Assembly (NCBI GenBank): GCA_937944485.1
Contig: CALDYU010000024.1
Coordinates: forward strand, 1 to 51,046
DNA: 51,046 nucleotides
From: an uncultured Flavobacteriaceae bacterium
GTDB lineage: Bacteria > Bacteroidota > Bacteroidia > Flavobacteriales > Flavobacteriaceae
Reading direction: 5' to 3'
Part shown: positions 42,961-51,046 of the stretch, one piece after another
Layout: every line of letters starts with the position of its first letter
Position numbering within the stretch: position 1 is the first letter of the stretch
Made by a program: the position numbers and the translations under genes
The notes under the pieces: model-generated
The model's input: the letters and a program-made list of their open reading frames with translations, nothing else
What the model was told of the DNA's origin: nothing
Database searches by the model: none

Positions 42961-45176
42961 AACCTAATTGTATTCATAATATAATAAAAGCTCTTTCGCT
43001 TTGTTTGGTTCTCGCTTCTGGTATATATCAGATGCAAGCACAAACAGATAGTATTCCAAAAAATATAAACAGCTATTTCGAAGAGGCTAGAACACTTGAA
43101 AATCAAGATCGTTTAGAACTTGCTTTAGTTGTTTTAAACAAGGCGGCTGCCTATGCCGAAAAAAAAGACGATATCAAATCGCTTATAGATAGTTATCATA
43201 AACTAGCGCATCTATACCTTCAATTAGGTAAAGAAGATAGCGCCGAAGTATTTTGGGGGCGATCAAAGACACTATTGAAAGATATAGAATACCCTTATGG
43301 TGATGCGATTTTTAAGTTTTTAGAAGCAAAAATGCTCTTCCGTAAGGGAAATCACTTTCAAGCGATATTCATGCTTGAAGAAGCCAAACAATTAAATAAT
43401 GATCGTAATTTCTTTAATAATATTCTATTATTGGAAGGTGATATTTATGTGGCTTTAGAAAAATTCGAAATTGCTTCTAAAAATTATAACTCACTCATTG
43501 TTAATACTGATATTTACGAAAAAGAATATTTAGCGACCAAAGCACATCTGGGAATGGCTTCCTTAAATTACAAATTAGAAGCTTACGCCGAAAGTGCATC
43601 AAACGGGGAAGAAGCCCTAAAAATTGCTACCTCAAATAACTTTTTTAGAGAGATTAAATTAGCAAATGAACAACTCATTCAAGCGTATAAAAAGACTAAA
43701 GATTATGCTAAAATAGTACCTCGATATGAGAGTTTAGCGGCAATCAAAGACTCAGTTTACACCATCAATAAGCTAAAAACGGAAGCAAAAACTGCTGAAA
43801 AAATTCAGTTTACTTTCATGAGTGATCAAATTAAAAAGCAAGATCAAGAAATTGAAACATTAACTGATGAAACCAACAGGTCTGAAATCATTGTTATTTT
43901 AGTTTCTGCATTTCTTATTATTATCTCACTATTAGCAGTTTCATTATATAGAAACAATCAAATTAAACTTAAAACGAACGACTTACTTCAAACAAAAAAC
44001 ACAGAACTACAAACAGCCAGAGATGCAGCGGTAAACGCGATGGAAACGAAAACGAATTTCTTGTCTACTGTAAGTCATGAATTACGAACACCACTATATG
44101 CCGTAACTGGTTTAACGCATCTTTTATTAGAAGAGAATCCAAGTAAAAATCAACTTGAACATTTAAAAGCACTCAAATTTTCTGGTGATTATCTCTTGAA
44201 TTTCATCAATGATATTCTTCAAATCAATAAAATTGATGCTGATAAATTAGAACCACTTAATGTTGATTTTCGCTTAAAGCGGACCCTGCAAGAAGTAATT
44301 GATTCGTTAAAACAAAGTGCAAAAGCCAATAAGACAAAAATTATTTTAGATTACGATGAATCTATTCCTGGTCATTTAATGAGTGACCCTATCAAACTAT
44401 CACAGATCTTTATGAACTTGGTAGGCAATGCACTGAAGTTTACCAAAAATGGAGAAGTCACCGTTATTGCTAAAATGCTCAAAAAAGAGGAAGAAGAGGT
44501 GACCTTATACTTTGAAGTCGCCGATACAGGTATTGGAATTTCGAAAGAAAAGCAAGAAAATATTTTTGAAGGTTTTGAACAAGGTTCAATTCAGATTAAT
44601 CGTGAATATGGCGGAACTGGTCTCGGTCTTACTATTGTAAAAAGCCTATTAGGTCTTTTTGACAGTAAAATTAATTTGGTAAGTGAAGAAGGAAAAGGTA
44701 GTTCGTTCTTTTTTGAACTTAAAATGAAAAGTAAAGATAGCTTGGTTGATGATATTCCATTCGAAATTACCCAACAAGATTTTGATTTTAAAGGGTTACA
44801 CTTATTGATTGTAGAAGACAACAAAATTAATCAAGTGATTACCAAGAAGATGCTTACTAAAAAAGAAATGACCAGTGATATTGCAAGCAATGGTATGGAA
44901 GCTGTGGAATTAGCTGAAAAAAATAACTACGATCTTATTTTAATGGATATTCATATGCCAGGAATAAGCGGTGAGGAAGCGACAATTCGAATCCGTAAAT
45001 TTGATAAAAATACTCCTATTATAGCCCTTACAGCTATATCTCTCGATGATAGTTTAGAAAGTTTCTATGCGGCTGGTTGCAACGATGTGGTTACAAAACC
45101 GTTCAAACCCGAAATTTTCTATCAAAAAATTGGTGAACACATTTTTAATAATAACATTAAGAATACGGGGTCATAA
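42957..45176 (+). CDS. Hybrid sensor histidine kinase with periplasmic TPR domain
   Basis: 739 residues. Signal peptide region (MKPNCIHNIIKALSLCLVLA) ending AQTDS, TPR-like helices to ~290, one membrane helix (SEIIVILVSAFLIIISLLAV, ~309-330), a coiled coil, HisKA with STVSHELRTPLYAV (His 374), HATPase with NLVGNALKFTKNG, DTGIGISKEKQENIFEGFEQ and GGTGLGLTIVKSLL, and a receiver with LLIVEDNKINQV and LILMDIHMPG (Asp 664) and VTKPF. Start codon is TTG; TTGA overlaps the gap stop, so translation likely depends on gap. The last 20 bases overlap the 3' end of lpxK on the other strand. Confidence 0.92.
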   Translation: MKPNCIHNIIKALSLCLVLASGIYQMQAQTDSIPKNINSYFEEARTLENQDRLELALVVLNKAAAYAEKKDDIKSLIDSYHKLAHLYLQLGKEDSAEVFWGRSKTLLKDIEYPYGDAIFKFLEAKMLFRKGNHFQAIFMLEEAKQLNNDRNFFNNILLLEGDIYVALEKFEIASKNYNSLIVNTDIYEKEYLATKAHLGMASLNYKLEAYAESASNGEEALKIATSNNFFREIKLANEQLIQAYKKTKDYAKIVPRYESLAAIKDSVYTINKLKTEAKTAEKIQFTFMSDQIKKQDQEIETLTDETNRSEIIVILVSAFLIIISLLAVSLYRNNQIKLKTNDLLQTKNTELQTARDAAVNAMETKTNFLSTVSHELRTPLYAVTGLTHLLLEENPSKNQLEHLKALKFSGDYLLNFINDILQINKIDADKLEPLNVDFRLKRTLQEVIDSLKQSAKANKTKIILDYDESIPGHLMSDPIKLSQIFMNLVGNALKFTKNGEVTVIAKMLKKEEEEVTLYFEVADTGIGISKEKQENIFEGFEQGSIQINREYGGTGLGLTIVKSLLGLFDSKINLVSEEGKGSSFFFELKMKSKDSLVDDIPFEITQQDFDFKGLHLLIVEDNKINQVITKKMLTKKEMTSDIASNGMEAVELAEKNNYDLILMDIHMPGISGEEATIRIRKFDKNTPIIALTAISLDDSLESFYAAGCNDVVTKPFKPEIFYQKIGEHIFNNNIKNTGS

Positions 45177-46164
45177 ACTGATCTAATTCCCTTTTCAGTA
45201 CTTCTAGTTTTTCATCGCTAAGATGGTGCTTCACTTCAATATAATTACAATTTTTAATCTCTTTTTTCAATCGTACGTAATCCTTTTCGGTAGTTACTAG
45301 ATTCGGTTTGCTCTTTAACAAGGCCAATTCCTCAGGTGTAAAAAAATGATGGTCACCAAAACTTAAATGTTCAAATCTAATTTGATTCTCATCAAGAAAT
45401 TGCACTAAAGGTGTTGGGTCGGCAATTCCTGTAACTAGCGTTATTTTTTCTTTCTTTAGGTCATTAATAACCTTTAATGACCCGGAACCACCTAATTCTA
45501 GATTATAAGACAAGGAGCTAAATAAAACTGTTTGATTTGATTTAAGCCGTAACTTTCTTATAATTTTTTGCTGTTCCTCTTTCGTTAGATTTGATGGACT
45601 TTTGGTTACAACAATTATGTTAGCCCGTTTCGCTTGCCCTTTACTATCCCTAAGATTTCCCGTAGGCAAATACCAGTCCTTAGAGTATAGGCTATTATAA
45701 GCTGTTAATAGTATCGAGAACCCTGACGATACTTGCCTATGTTGAAAGGCGTCATCAAGTAATATAACATCTGGCTGCACCTGCTCTTCTAGTTTTTCTA
45801 TGCCTCTACGCCGATTAGCATCTACGGTTATGGTAATTTCAGGAAATTTTAAAAACATTTGATAGGGTTCATCTCCTAAATTTTCAGCAGTACTCGTTGA
45901 TGAAGCCTTAACAAACCCTTTAGATTTTCGTTTATAGCCCCTACTTAAAACAGCAACTTTGTATTCAGAAGCTAAAAGTCTTACTAAAAGTTCAATCATC
46001 GGTGTTTTACCAGTACCCCCAACACTCAAATTACCAACACATATCGTTGGAGTTTTAAAAGATTTAGAAGCAAAGATTCTCCAATCATAGAGAAGATTTC
46101 GTATGTAAACAGCGACCCCATAAATTAAAGAAAACGGAAATAGCATTTTTCGTAGAAGCCCCAT
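45157..46164 (-). CDS. lpxK: Tetraacyldisaccharide 4'-kinase
   Basis: Inner-membrane kinase that adds the 4'-phosphate in lipid A synthesis. 335 residues. N-terminal membrane-associated helix (KMLFPFSLIYGVAVYIRNLL), the P-loop VGNLSVGGTGKTPMIELLV, VLSRGYKRKSKGF, ILLDDAFQHRQV, and TEKDYVRLK with the conserved Asp/Lys. Convergent with the hybrid kinase, overlapping it by 20 bases, and divergent from the NIF3-like gene. Confidence 0.95.
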   Translation of the reverse strand: MGLLRKMLFPFSLIYGVAVYIRNLLYDWRIFASKSFKTPTICVGNLSVGGTGKTPMIELLVRLLASEYKVAVLSRGYKRKSKGFVKASSTSTAENLGDEPYQMFLKFPEITITVDANRRRGIEKLEEQVQPDVILLDDAFQHRQVSSGFSILLTAYNSLYSKDWYLPTGNLRDSKGQAKRANIIVVTKSPSNLTKEEQQKIIRKLRLKSNQTVLFSSLSYNLELGGSGSLKVINDLKKEKITLVTGIADPTPLVQFLDENQIRFEHLSFGDHHFFTPEELALLKSKPNLVTTEKDYVRLKKEIKNCNYIEVKHHLSDEKLEVLKRELDQFMTPYS

Positions 46165-46185
46165 AAGAGCGAAAATATAATATTT

Positions 46186-46193
46186 TATCTTTG
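46186..46193 (+). promoter_or_regulatory. Predicted -7 element of the NIF3-like gene
   Basis: TATCTTTG matches TAnnTTTG fully and gives a leader of about 11 bases (to ATG 46208). No TTG at -33. Confidence 0.5.
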
Positions 46194-46207
46194 GGTAACT
46201 GTAAAAT

Positions 46208-47308
46208 ATGGAAATGATTATAAAAGAAGTAACAGACCTCCTAGAAGAATTAGCTCCGTTGGCCTATGCAGAAGATTTCGATAATGTAGGGCTTTTAGTA
46301 GGTGATGAACTTAATAAAGTACAAGGTATCTTAGTTACACTTGACACCTTAGAAAACGTAGTAGATGAAGCTATAGCAAATAACTGTAATTTAATAGTGA
46401 GTTTTCATCCAATCATTTTTAAAGGCTTAAAAAAGATTACTGGTGCCAACTATGTTGAACGTGTGGTACTAAAAGCGATACAACATAATATTGCTATTTA
46501 CTGCATGCATACGGCTTTGGATAATTCTAAAGATGGTGTAAATGCTAAAATATGTGAAGTATTAGGAATTAAAAACCCTAAGATTTTGATACCACAAAAA
46601 GGAACCATTAAGAAATTAACGACTTACGTTCCTATTGAAGAATCGGATAAATTAAAGGCAGCTTTATTCACCGCTGGAGCAGGAAATATAGGCAACTACA
46701 GTGATTGCAGTTTTACTAATGAAGGCATAGGTAGTTTTCAAGCAGGAGAAAAAGCGAATCCTACAAAAGGTGAGATCAATGAATTTCGTAAAGAAAAAGA
46801 AGCTCAAATACATATTACCTACCCTAAAGCTAAGGAAGGCAATATAATAAAAGCCTTATTTGCCAACCACCCGTACGAAGAGGTGGCTTACGAAATACAA
46901 ACATTAGATAACACAAATCAAAATATCGGAATGGGCATGATAGGGTCATTGCCCGAAGCTATTGATGAAATTACATTTATAGAACATGCAAAAAAGACCA
47001 TGAATGTTAGCGTTGCAAGGCATTCGAGCTTTCTAGATAAAAAGGTACAGCGAATTGCAGTTTTAGGAGGAAGTGGAGCTTTCGCAATTGCCACGGCTAA
47101 AGCCGCCAACGCGGATGTTTTTATTACAGCAGATCTCAAATATCATGATTTTTTTCAGGCAGAAGATAAAATTCTTTTAGTTGATATCGGACACTTTGAA
47201 ACTGAGCAGTTTACAAAAAACTTATTAGTTGATTATCTTAAGAAAAAAATTCCTAATTTTGCAGTCCGTTTATCGGAAAGTAAAACCAATCCAATCAAGT
47301 ATTTATAA
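46208..47308 (+). CDS. NIF3-like dinuclear metal centre protein
   Basis: 366 residues. NIF3 core: LAPLAYAEDFDNVGLLVGD at the N-terminus, VSFHPIIFKGLKKITG, IAIYCMHTALDN, a middle inserted domain (about 130 residues, IPQKGTIKKLTTYVPIEESD on) and the C-terminal half with VFITADLKYHDFFQAEDK and LVDIGHFETEQF. The His/Asp/Glu residues of these motifs bind two metals. Proteins of this family are hexameric; GTP cyclohydrolase-like activity has been claimed for some members, but the role is unsettled. The neighbour 3 bases downstream is the coiled-coil zinc-ribbon-family gene, a pairing widely conserved. Confidence 0.92.
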   Translation: MEMIIKEVTDLLEELAPLAYAEDFDNVGLLVGDELNKVQGILVTLDTLENVVDEAIANNCNLIVSFHPIIFKGLKKITGANYVERVVLKAIQHNIAIYCMHTALDNSKDGVNAKICEVLGIKNPKILIPQKGTIKKLTTYVPIEESDKLKAALFTAGAGNIGNYSDCSFTNEGIGSFQAGEKANPTKGEINEFRKEKEAQIHITYPKAKEGNIIKALFANHPYEEVAYEIQTLDNTNQNIGMGMIGSLPEAIDEITFIEHAKKTMNVSVARHSSFLDKKVQRIAVLGGSGAFAIATAKAANADVFITADLKYHDFFQAEDKILLVDIGHFETEQFTKNLLVDYLKKKIPNFAVRLSESKTNPIKYL

Positions 47309-47311
47309 GAT

Positions 47312-48091
47312 ATGGCAAAAAAAGCAGAAGCTACGGTAGAACAAAAATTAAGAGCTCTTTATGACCTACAATTAATCGATTCAAGAGTTGATGAAATTAG
47401 AAATGTTCGAGGTGAGCTTCCATTAGAAGTTGAAGATCTTGAAAATGAAGTTCAAGGACTCAAAACTCGAATGGATAAATTGAAGACTGATGTTGAAACG
47501 GTTAACTATGAAATTACTGCTAAAAAGAATTTAATCGATGAATCAAAGGCGTTGATTAAGAAATATACAGAGCAACAAAAAAACGTTAGAAATAGTCGAG
47601 AATTTAATTCAATTTCTAAAGAACTAGAGTTTCAAGAATTAGAAATTCAGTTAGCAGAAAAAAATATAAAAGAATTCAAAGCTCAGATTGAACAAAAAAA
47701 AGTAGTCATTTCTGAAACTAAAGAACGCCTAAGTGAACGTGAAACGCACTTAAAACATAAGAAAGGTGAATTAAATGCTATTCTCGCCGAAACTGAAAAA
47801 GAAGAGAAGGCCTTGCTTAGTAAGTCTGAAAAATTTCAAAAAGATATCGAAGAGCGATTAGTGAAAGCGTATTTTAGAATTCGCGGAAATGTAAAAAATG
47901 GTTTGGCCGTTGTACCTATTGAACGAGGCGCATCTGGTGGATCATTTTTTACCATACCCCCTCAGGTACAAGTTGAAATCGCATCTCGAAAAAAAATAAT
48001 TACCGACGAACATAGTGGTCGCATTTTAGTAGACCCAGTATTGGCCGAAGAAGAACAAGTAAAAATGCAGAAAATGTTTGCAAAGCTTTAG
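47312..48091 (+). CDS. Coiled-coil protein of the C4-zinc-ribbon family, zinc ligands lost
   Basis: 259 residues. The N-terminal ~190 form a long antiparallel coiled coil (LRALYDLQLIDSRVDEIRNV, then heptad-like segments rich in E, K and L). The C-terminal part reads PIERGASGGSFFTIPPQVQV, then EIASRKKIITDEHSGRILVD. In the family this is a C4 zinc ribbon (CxxC ... CPxCGR); here all four Cys positions are replaced (Ala/Gly-Ser and Glu/Ser), although the surrounding fold residues remain. It is coupled to a NIF3-like gene and ends before a clear terminator. Confidence 0.9.
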   Translation: MAKKAEATVEQKLRALYDLQLIDSRVDEIRNVRGELPLEVEDLENEVQGLKTRMDKLKTDVETVNYEITAKKNLIDESKALIKKYTEQQKNVRNSREFNSISKELEFQELEIQLAEKNIKEFKAQIEQKKVVISETKERLSERETHLKHKKGELNAILAETEKEEKALLSKSEKFQKDIEERLVKAYFRIRGNVKNGLAVVPIERGASGGSFFTIPPQVQVEIASRKKIITDEHSGRILVDPVLAEEEQVKMQKMFAKL

Positions 48092-48115
48092 CCCTAATTA
48101 AAATACAAGATATTG

Positions 48116-48139
48116 AAGCCACCATAATTTAGGTGGCTT
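48116..48139 (+). terminator. Terminator after the NIF3-like/coiled-coil operon
   Basis: An 8-bp GC-rich stem AAGCCACC/GGTGGCTT (48116-48123 with 48132-48139), an 8-base loop and a run of T. It lies 25 bases after the stop codon. Confidence 0.88.
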
Positions 48140-48620
48140 TTTTATTTTTCAATTTTGAGAGAAATTCAATCTCACAAGGAGTTTTATTTTTTTAGCATTT
48201 TTTTTACTCCTCAATAATCCGATTATTGATATTTCAATTGTATTTGTATGTAGTACTTGTATTACGTAATTAATTGTTTTTTATCCCAAAAAATAAAAAT
48301 TAGATTTTTGATTTTAGCTCCTGAGCCTGTATAACAGCCTTATGTAGCCGTTTATCGACCCTTCCCAATTATACGCCATTTTTTTTATCTGGCAATATTC
48401 ACAGTTTGTCGAATTAACTGCTTATTGCCGAATATATCGATAGTTTCAACTCTTTTCAAAACAATATTTCCCATTCTAGAACGTTCTTTGCCTAGATCAA
48501 TTTAACCTATTTAACAATAAACGATTTAAACATCGCTGCAATCCTATGGTGAATAAACTACTTTTTCATTTCTAATTATAAGTACTCATTGACCATGCGT
48601 TTGCTGACCTAGATTTCTAA
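48140..48620. other. Long non-coding stretch before the surface protein gene
   Basis: About 480 bases, AT- and T-rich with long T runs near 48187 and 48198, no open frame of note and no tRNA- or riboswitch-like structure that I could recognise. A weak -7 match (TGCGTTTG, one mismatch) at 48596-48603 is a possible promoter for the gene at 48621. The length suggests regulated transcription of that large gene, but no operator was identified. Confidence 0.5.
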
Positions 48621-51046
48621 ATGTACGTCATGCTAAACATTAAACTAAACACAACCCCTTTACAAAGACTATCTCTTTTCGTCTTATTACTAATGGCAAC
48701 TTATGCCTCAGGGCAGGTTATGACCCCTTTCACCCCAAGATATTCTGAAACAGTCAATGGTGGTATAGCCATGATCGCAAATAACACTGTTTCTGTTAAT
48801 TCCACAGCCAATTATAACGGAACTGAAGGTAATCATAGCTTTACTTCGGTTTTTGTAGATATTGATTCTGATGGCTCTACTTTTAATTCAAGTAGTGCCA
48901 ATTTCGCGAACCCCTCACCCAGCAGTGCATGTATCAACTTCAAAAGCGCCTATTTGTATTGGGCTGCCGCCGACAAAGAATATGACGGCAGTACAGGAAA
49001 TGGAGGTTCAGAACCAGTCTGGGATTACCGACAAGTAAAACTAATGCTTCCTGGTTCTAGTACATACACCACGGTAACAGCAGATGACGTCATTTATAGA
49101 GGAAGAGATTCACATTTTATTAATGATCCATACATATGTGTTAAAGATATCACCTCTGAAGTTGAGGCTTTAACCGATCCTTATGGAAAATTTCAGATTG
49201 CCAATGTTAAAGGTACAGAGGGCGTATTACAAAGTCATGGTGGAGGAAACACAGGAACCTCCGGAGGGTGGCAAATCGTGTTTGTATATGAAGGACTAAA
49301 TTTACCAAGAAGAAACATTACTATATTTGATGGCTATGCTCATGTCACGGCATCGCAAAATCAATTCCCTGTAAATTTCAATGGTTTTCAAACAGTACCC
49401 AATGGACCTGTTAACGCGAATGTGTTAATTGGTTCTTTAGAAGGGGATAGAGATTTAGATGGTGATCAACTTCAAATTTTCGATACTGATGGAGCTTGGT
49501 CAGCTATCTCGACATCGCAAAGAGATGAAAATAACTTCTTTAATAGTAAAATTACTGTAAATGAAAATCAATTTTTAAATCGAAACCCTGCAAGTCAAAA
49601 TACCTTAGGTTTTGACGCTACTTTATTTCAATTGAAAAATAATGGCAGAAAACTAATTGATAATAACCAAACTTCTGCCACCTTTAGAATGACTTCTAAT
49701 CGAGAAACCTATGGTTTATATCTAATGGGGCTTAGTGTTGAAGTCTTTGAACCTAGTTTAGGTGCTTTGAATTTTACAACTAATGTAGTTGGGAATACCT
49801 TTAGTCCAGGTGACACGGCGCCTGTAGAAATACGAATTAAAAACGTAGGTAATGATAATATTCAGAACCTTGAAATAGCCACTATATTACCACAACAAGT
49901 AGAATTTGTTAGCACCGATCCGCTACCTCCTGGTGTAACCTATACTTTTAACGCTGGAACTAGAGAATTGCGCTTTTTTGTAGAAGATGGGTATACAGAT
50001 ACGAACGACCCCGAATATGAACTTGATTTTAATCTATTAGTTAATAATTCTTGCTCCAGTTGTAGTGCGGCTATTGGAATACAAGCAATGGCAACCTTTA
50101 CCGGAGAAACAAACCCTACAATGGTTGGCACATTAAGTTCAGGTACCCTAGATGAATGCGGTATTGGTAATCATGACCCTACATATCTTACGGTTATTCC
50201 AAATATTACGATTAACAATGCTTCTGCTACTGAAGGTGATAATGTAGTTTTTACAATTTCTTCAACACATGAATTAATTTCAGATGTTACTTTTAATTTG
50301 AATTACAATAATGTAACAACAACTAATACGGATTACAATGGTCCAACAACAATAACACTTCCAGCTGGTGCAAGTAGTGTTGATTTTTCGGTTGCGGCCG
50401 TTGATGATGCGTTTTTAGAACCTTCTGAAACTTTCGAAGCAATAATCTCTACGGGTGATAGCTCAGTTGCAATCACTGACAATACTGGTATAGGAACTAT
50501 TTTAGATAATGAAACGGGTACTGTTTCAATCACTCCCGTTAATGTTTCAACGAATGAGCAAAACCCTGAGCTGGTTTTTATTGCTATTTATAGTGGGCCA
50601 GATGTACCAGGTGGCTTTACAGTTGATTTTGTAACAAGTGATGGAACTGCTACAGCTGGTAGCGATTATACCGCATCTTCTGGTACAATAACTTTTCCAA
50701 CTGGAACAGATGGTGAGAATGTGAGAATTGAAATCCCCATTTTAAACGACAATCTTATCGAGGTTGATGAAACCTTTACGATCACATTATCGAACTCTTC
50801 TTTAACGAATATTACCATTCCTGGAAATACTGGAACTGGTACTATTTTAGACAATGATGGTAGTGCCTCTGGTAATGGTATTGCCTTTACAAATACAGAG
50901 GTAATCGTTACTGAAGGTACGGATACTTTTGCAAGATTCACAGTAACATTTACAGGCACAATTACTCCTGGTGAGGATGTAACAGTTGATTTTGCAACTA
51001 ATAATGGTACAGCTGTCGATGGTAGTGACTTTACCGCACAATCTGG
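48621..51046 (+). CDS. Large surface protein with Calx-beta repeats, 5' part (3' end missing)
   Basis: 808 residues are visible and the frame is open at the window edge. Signal peptide (from ATG 48630: LNIKLNTTPLQRLSLFVLLL then ASGQ); the ATG at 48621 is an equal start candidate. Residues ~35-380 are a beta-rich domain with AYLYWAAADKEYDG, GGWQIVFVYEGLNLP and ITIFDGYAHV, typical of the N-terminus of flavobacterial adhesins. Residues ~380-520 look like a CARDB/DUF11 domain (FSPGDTAPVEIRIKNVGN). Then come Calx-beta units at ~525-630, ~632-745 and ~752 on, each with a TEGDN- or TEGTD-like start, DFVTSDGTATAGSDYT/DFATNNGTAVDGSDFT and a closing GTILDN. Calx-beta repeats bind calcium. A T9SS sorting domain would be expected at the missing end. 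Confidence 0.9.
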   Translation, partial: MYVMLNIKLNTTPLQRLSLFVLLLMATYASGQVMTPFTPRYSETVNGGIAMIANNTVSVNSTANYNGTEGNHSFTSVFVDIDSDGSTFNSSSANFANPSPSSACINFKSAYLYWAAADKEYDGSTGNGGSEPVWDYRQVKLMLPGSSTYTTVTADDVIYRGRDSHFINDPYICVKDITSEVEALTDPYGKFQIANVKGTEGVLQSHGGGNTGTSGGWQIVFVYEGLNLPRRNITIFDGYAHVTASQNQFPVNFNGFQTVPNGPVNANVLIGSLEGDRDLDGDQLQIFDTDGAWSAISTSQRDENNFFNSKITVNENQFLNRNPASQNTLGFDATLFQLKNNGRKLIDNNQTSATFRMTSNRETYGLYLMGLSVEVFEPSLGALNFTTNVVGNTFSPGDTAPVEIRIKNVGNDNIQNLEIATILPQQVEFVSTDPLPPGVTYTFNAGTRELRFFVEDGYTDTNDPEYELDFNLLVNNSCSSCSAAIGIQAMATFTGETNPTMVGTLSSGTLDECGIGNHDPTYLTVIPNITINNASATEGDNVVFTISSTHELISDVTFNLNYNNVTTTNTDYNGPTTITLPAGASSVDFSVAAVDDAFLEPSETFEAIISTGDSSVAITDNTGIGTILDNETGTVSITPVNVSTNEQNPELVFIAIYSGPDVPGGFTVDFVTSDGTATAGSDYTASSGTITFPTGTDGENVRIEIPILNDNLIEVDETFTITLSNSSLTNITIPGNTGTGTILDNDGSASGNGIAFTNTEVIVTEGTDTFARFTVTFTGTITPGEDVTVDFATNNGTAVDGSDFTAQS

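Noticed and set aside
50333..51041. Leftward open frames opposite the Calx-beta repeats
   Set aside because: They are antisense shadows of a repeat-rich coding region; the rightward frame has a signal peptide and clear domains.
1..51046. CRISPR arrays, tRNA or rRNA genes, insertion sequences, prophage
   Set aside because: No direct-repeat array, no cloverleaf-like or rRNA sequence, no transposase, integrase or phage gene was seen in any gap or frame.

Overview
The window looks like chromosome of a marine-type member of the Flavobacteriaceae (Bacteroidota). The evidence is low-GC DNA, a type IX secretion (T9SS) sorting tail on the first protein, many proteins with flavobacterial homology patterns (PEP carboxylase ending in RNSA, ribosomal protein THX, DUF1573, DUF3857/transglutaminase pairs), almost no Shine-Dalgarno sites, and repeated matches to the Bacteroidota -7 promoter element TAnnTTTG placed 10-20 bases before start codons. 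No tRNA, rRNA, CRISPR array, insertion sequence, phage gene or integration site was recognised. All calls come from reading the sequence; no database search was run.

Layout. 1-7650 is a cell-envelope region: the 3' end of a T9SS-exported protein, a secreted M20 metallopeptidase, two secreted proteins of unknown role, and a tandem pair of DUF3857/transglutaminase-like proteins of which only the first keeps the catalytic Cys-His-Asp. 7709-12965 holds PEP carboxylase, a uracil-DNA-glycosylase-like protein coupled to a TPR membrane protein, the tiny ribosomal protein THX and YaaA. 13074-16372 is a divergent arrangement of RluA-type pseudouridine synthase plus PASTA protein against D-Ala-D-Ala ligase plus CoaD. 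16518-18759 is a PAS histidine kinase with a response regulator. 18951-21318 carries a NUDIX protein head-to-head with pyrE, an SRPBCC protein and BirA. 21412-26218 is a collinear run rsfS-ftsH-LUD-cdsA-psd-ACBP that joins ribosome silencing, membrane proteolysis and phospholipid synthesis. 26274-31491 is a leftward stretch with a creatininase-like protein, a sterol-desaturase-family protein, DUF1684, a lipoprotein, small membrane proteins and a GNAT enzyme, followed by valS. 34332-38464 has DUF1573, an aspartyl protease with a PDZ domain, an aminotransferase and murB. 38669-40959 contains two ECF sigma factors, one with an anti-sigma factor. 41036-48091 has lipA, gap translationally coupled to a hybrid histidine kinase, lpxK, a NIF3-like protein and a coiled-coil protein of the zinc-ribbon family that has lost its cysteines. 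From 48621 to the end runs the 5' part of a large Calx-beta surface protein that continues beyond the window.

Most of this is core housekeeping DNA. I did not find a self-evident new defence or mobile system. The most interesting points are local: a catalytic/pseudo-enzyme transglutaminase pair, a 7-bp head-to-head pyrE/NUDIX junction with a probably leaderless pyrE mRNA, an acyl-CoA-binding protein inside a phospholipid operon, a gap-kinase translational fusion point, palindromes placed in promoter regions, and the zinc-ribbon protein without zinc ligands.
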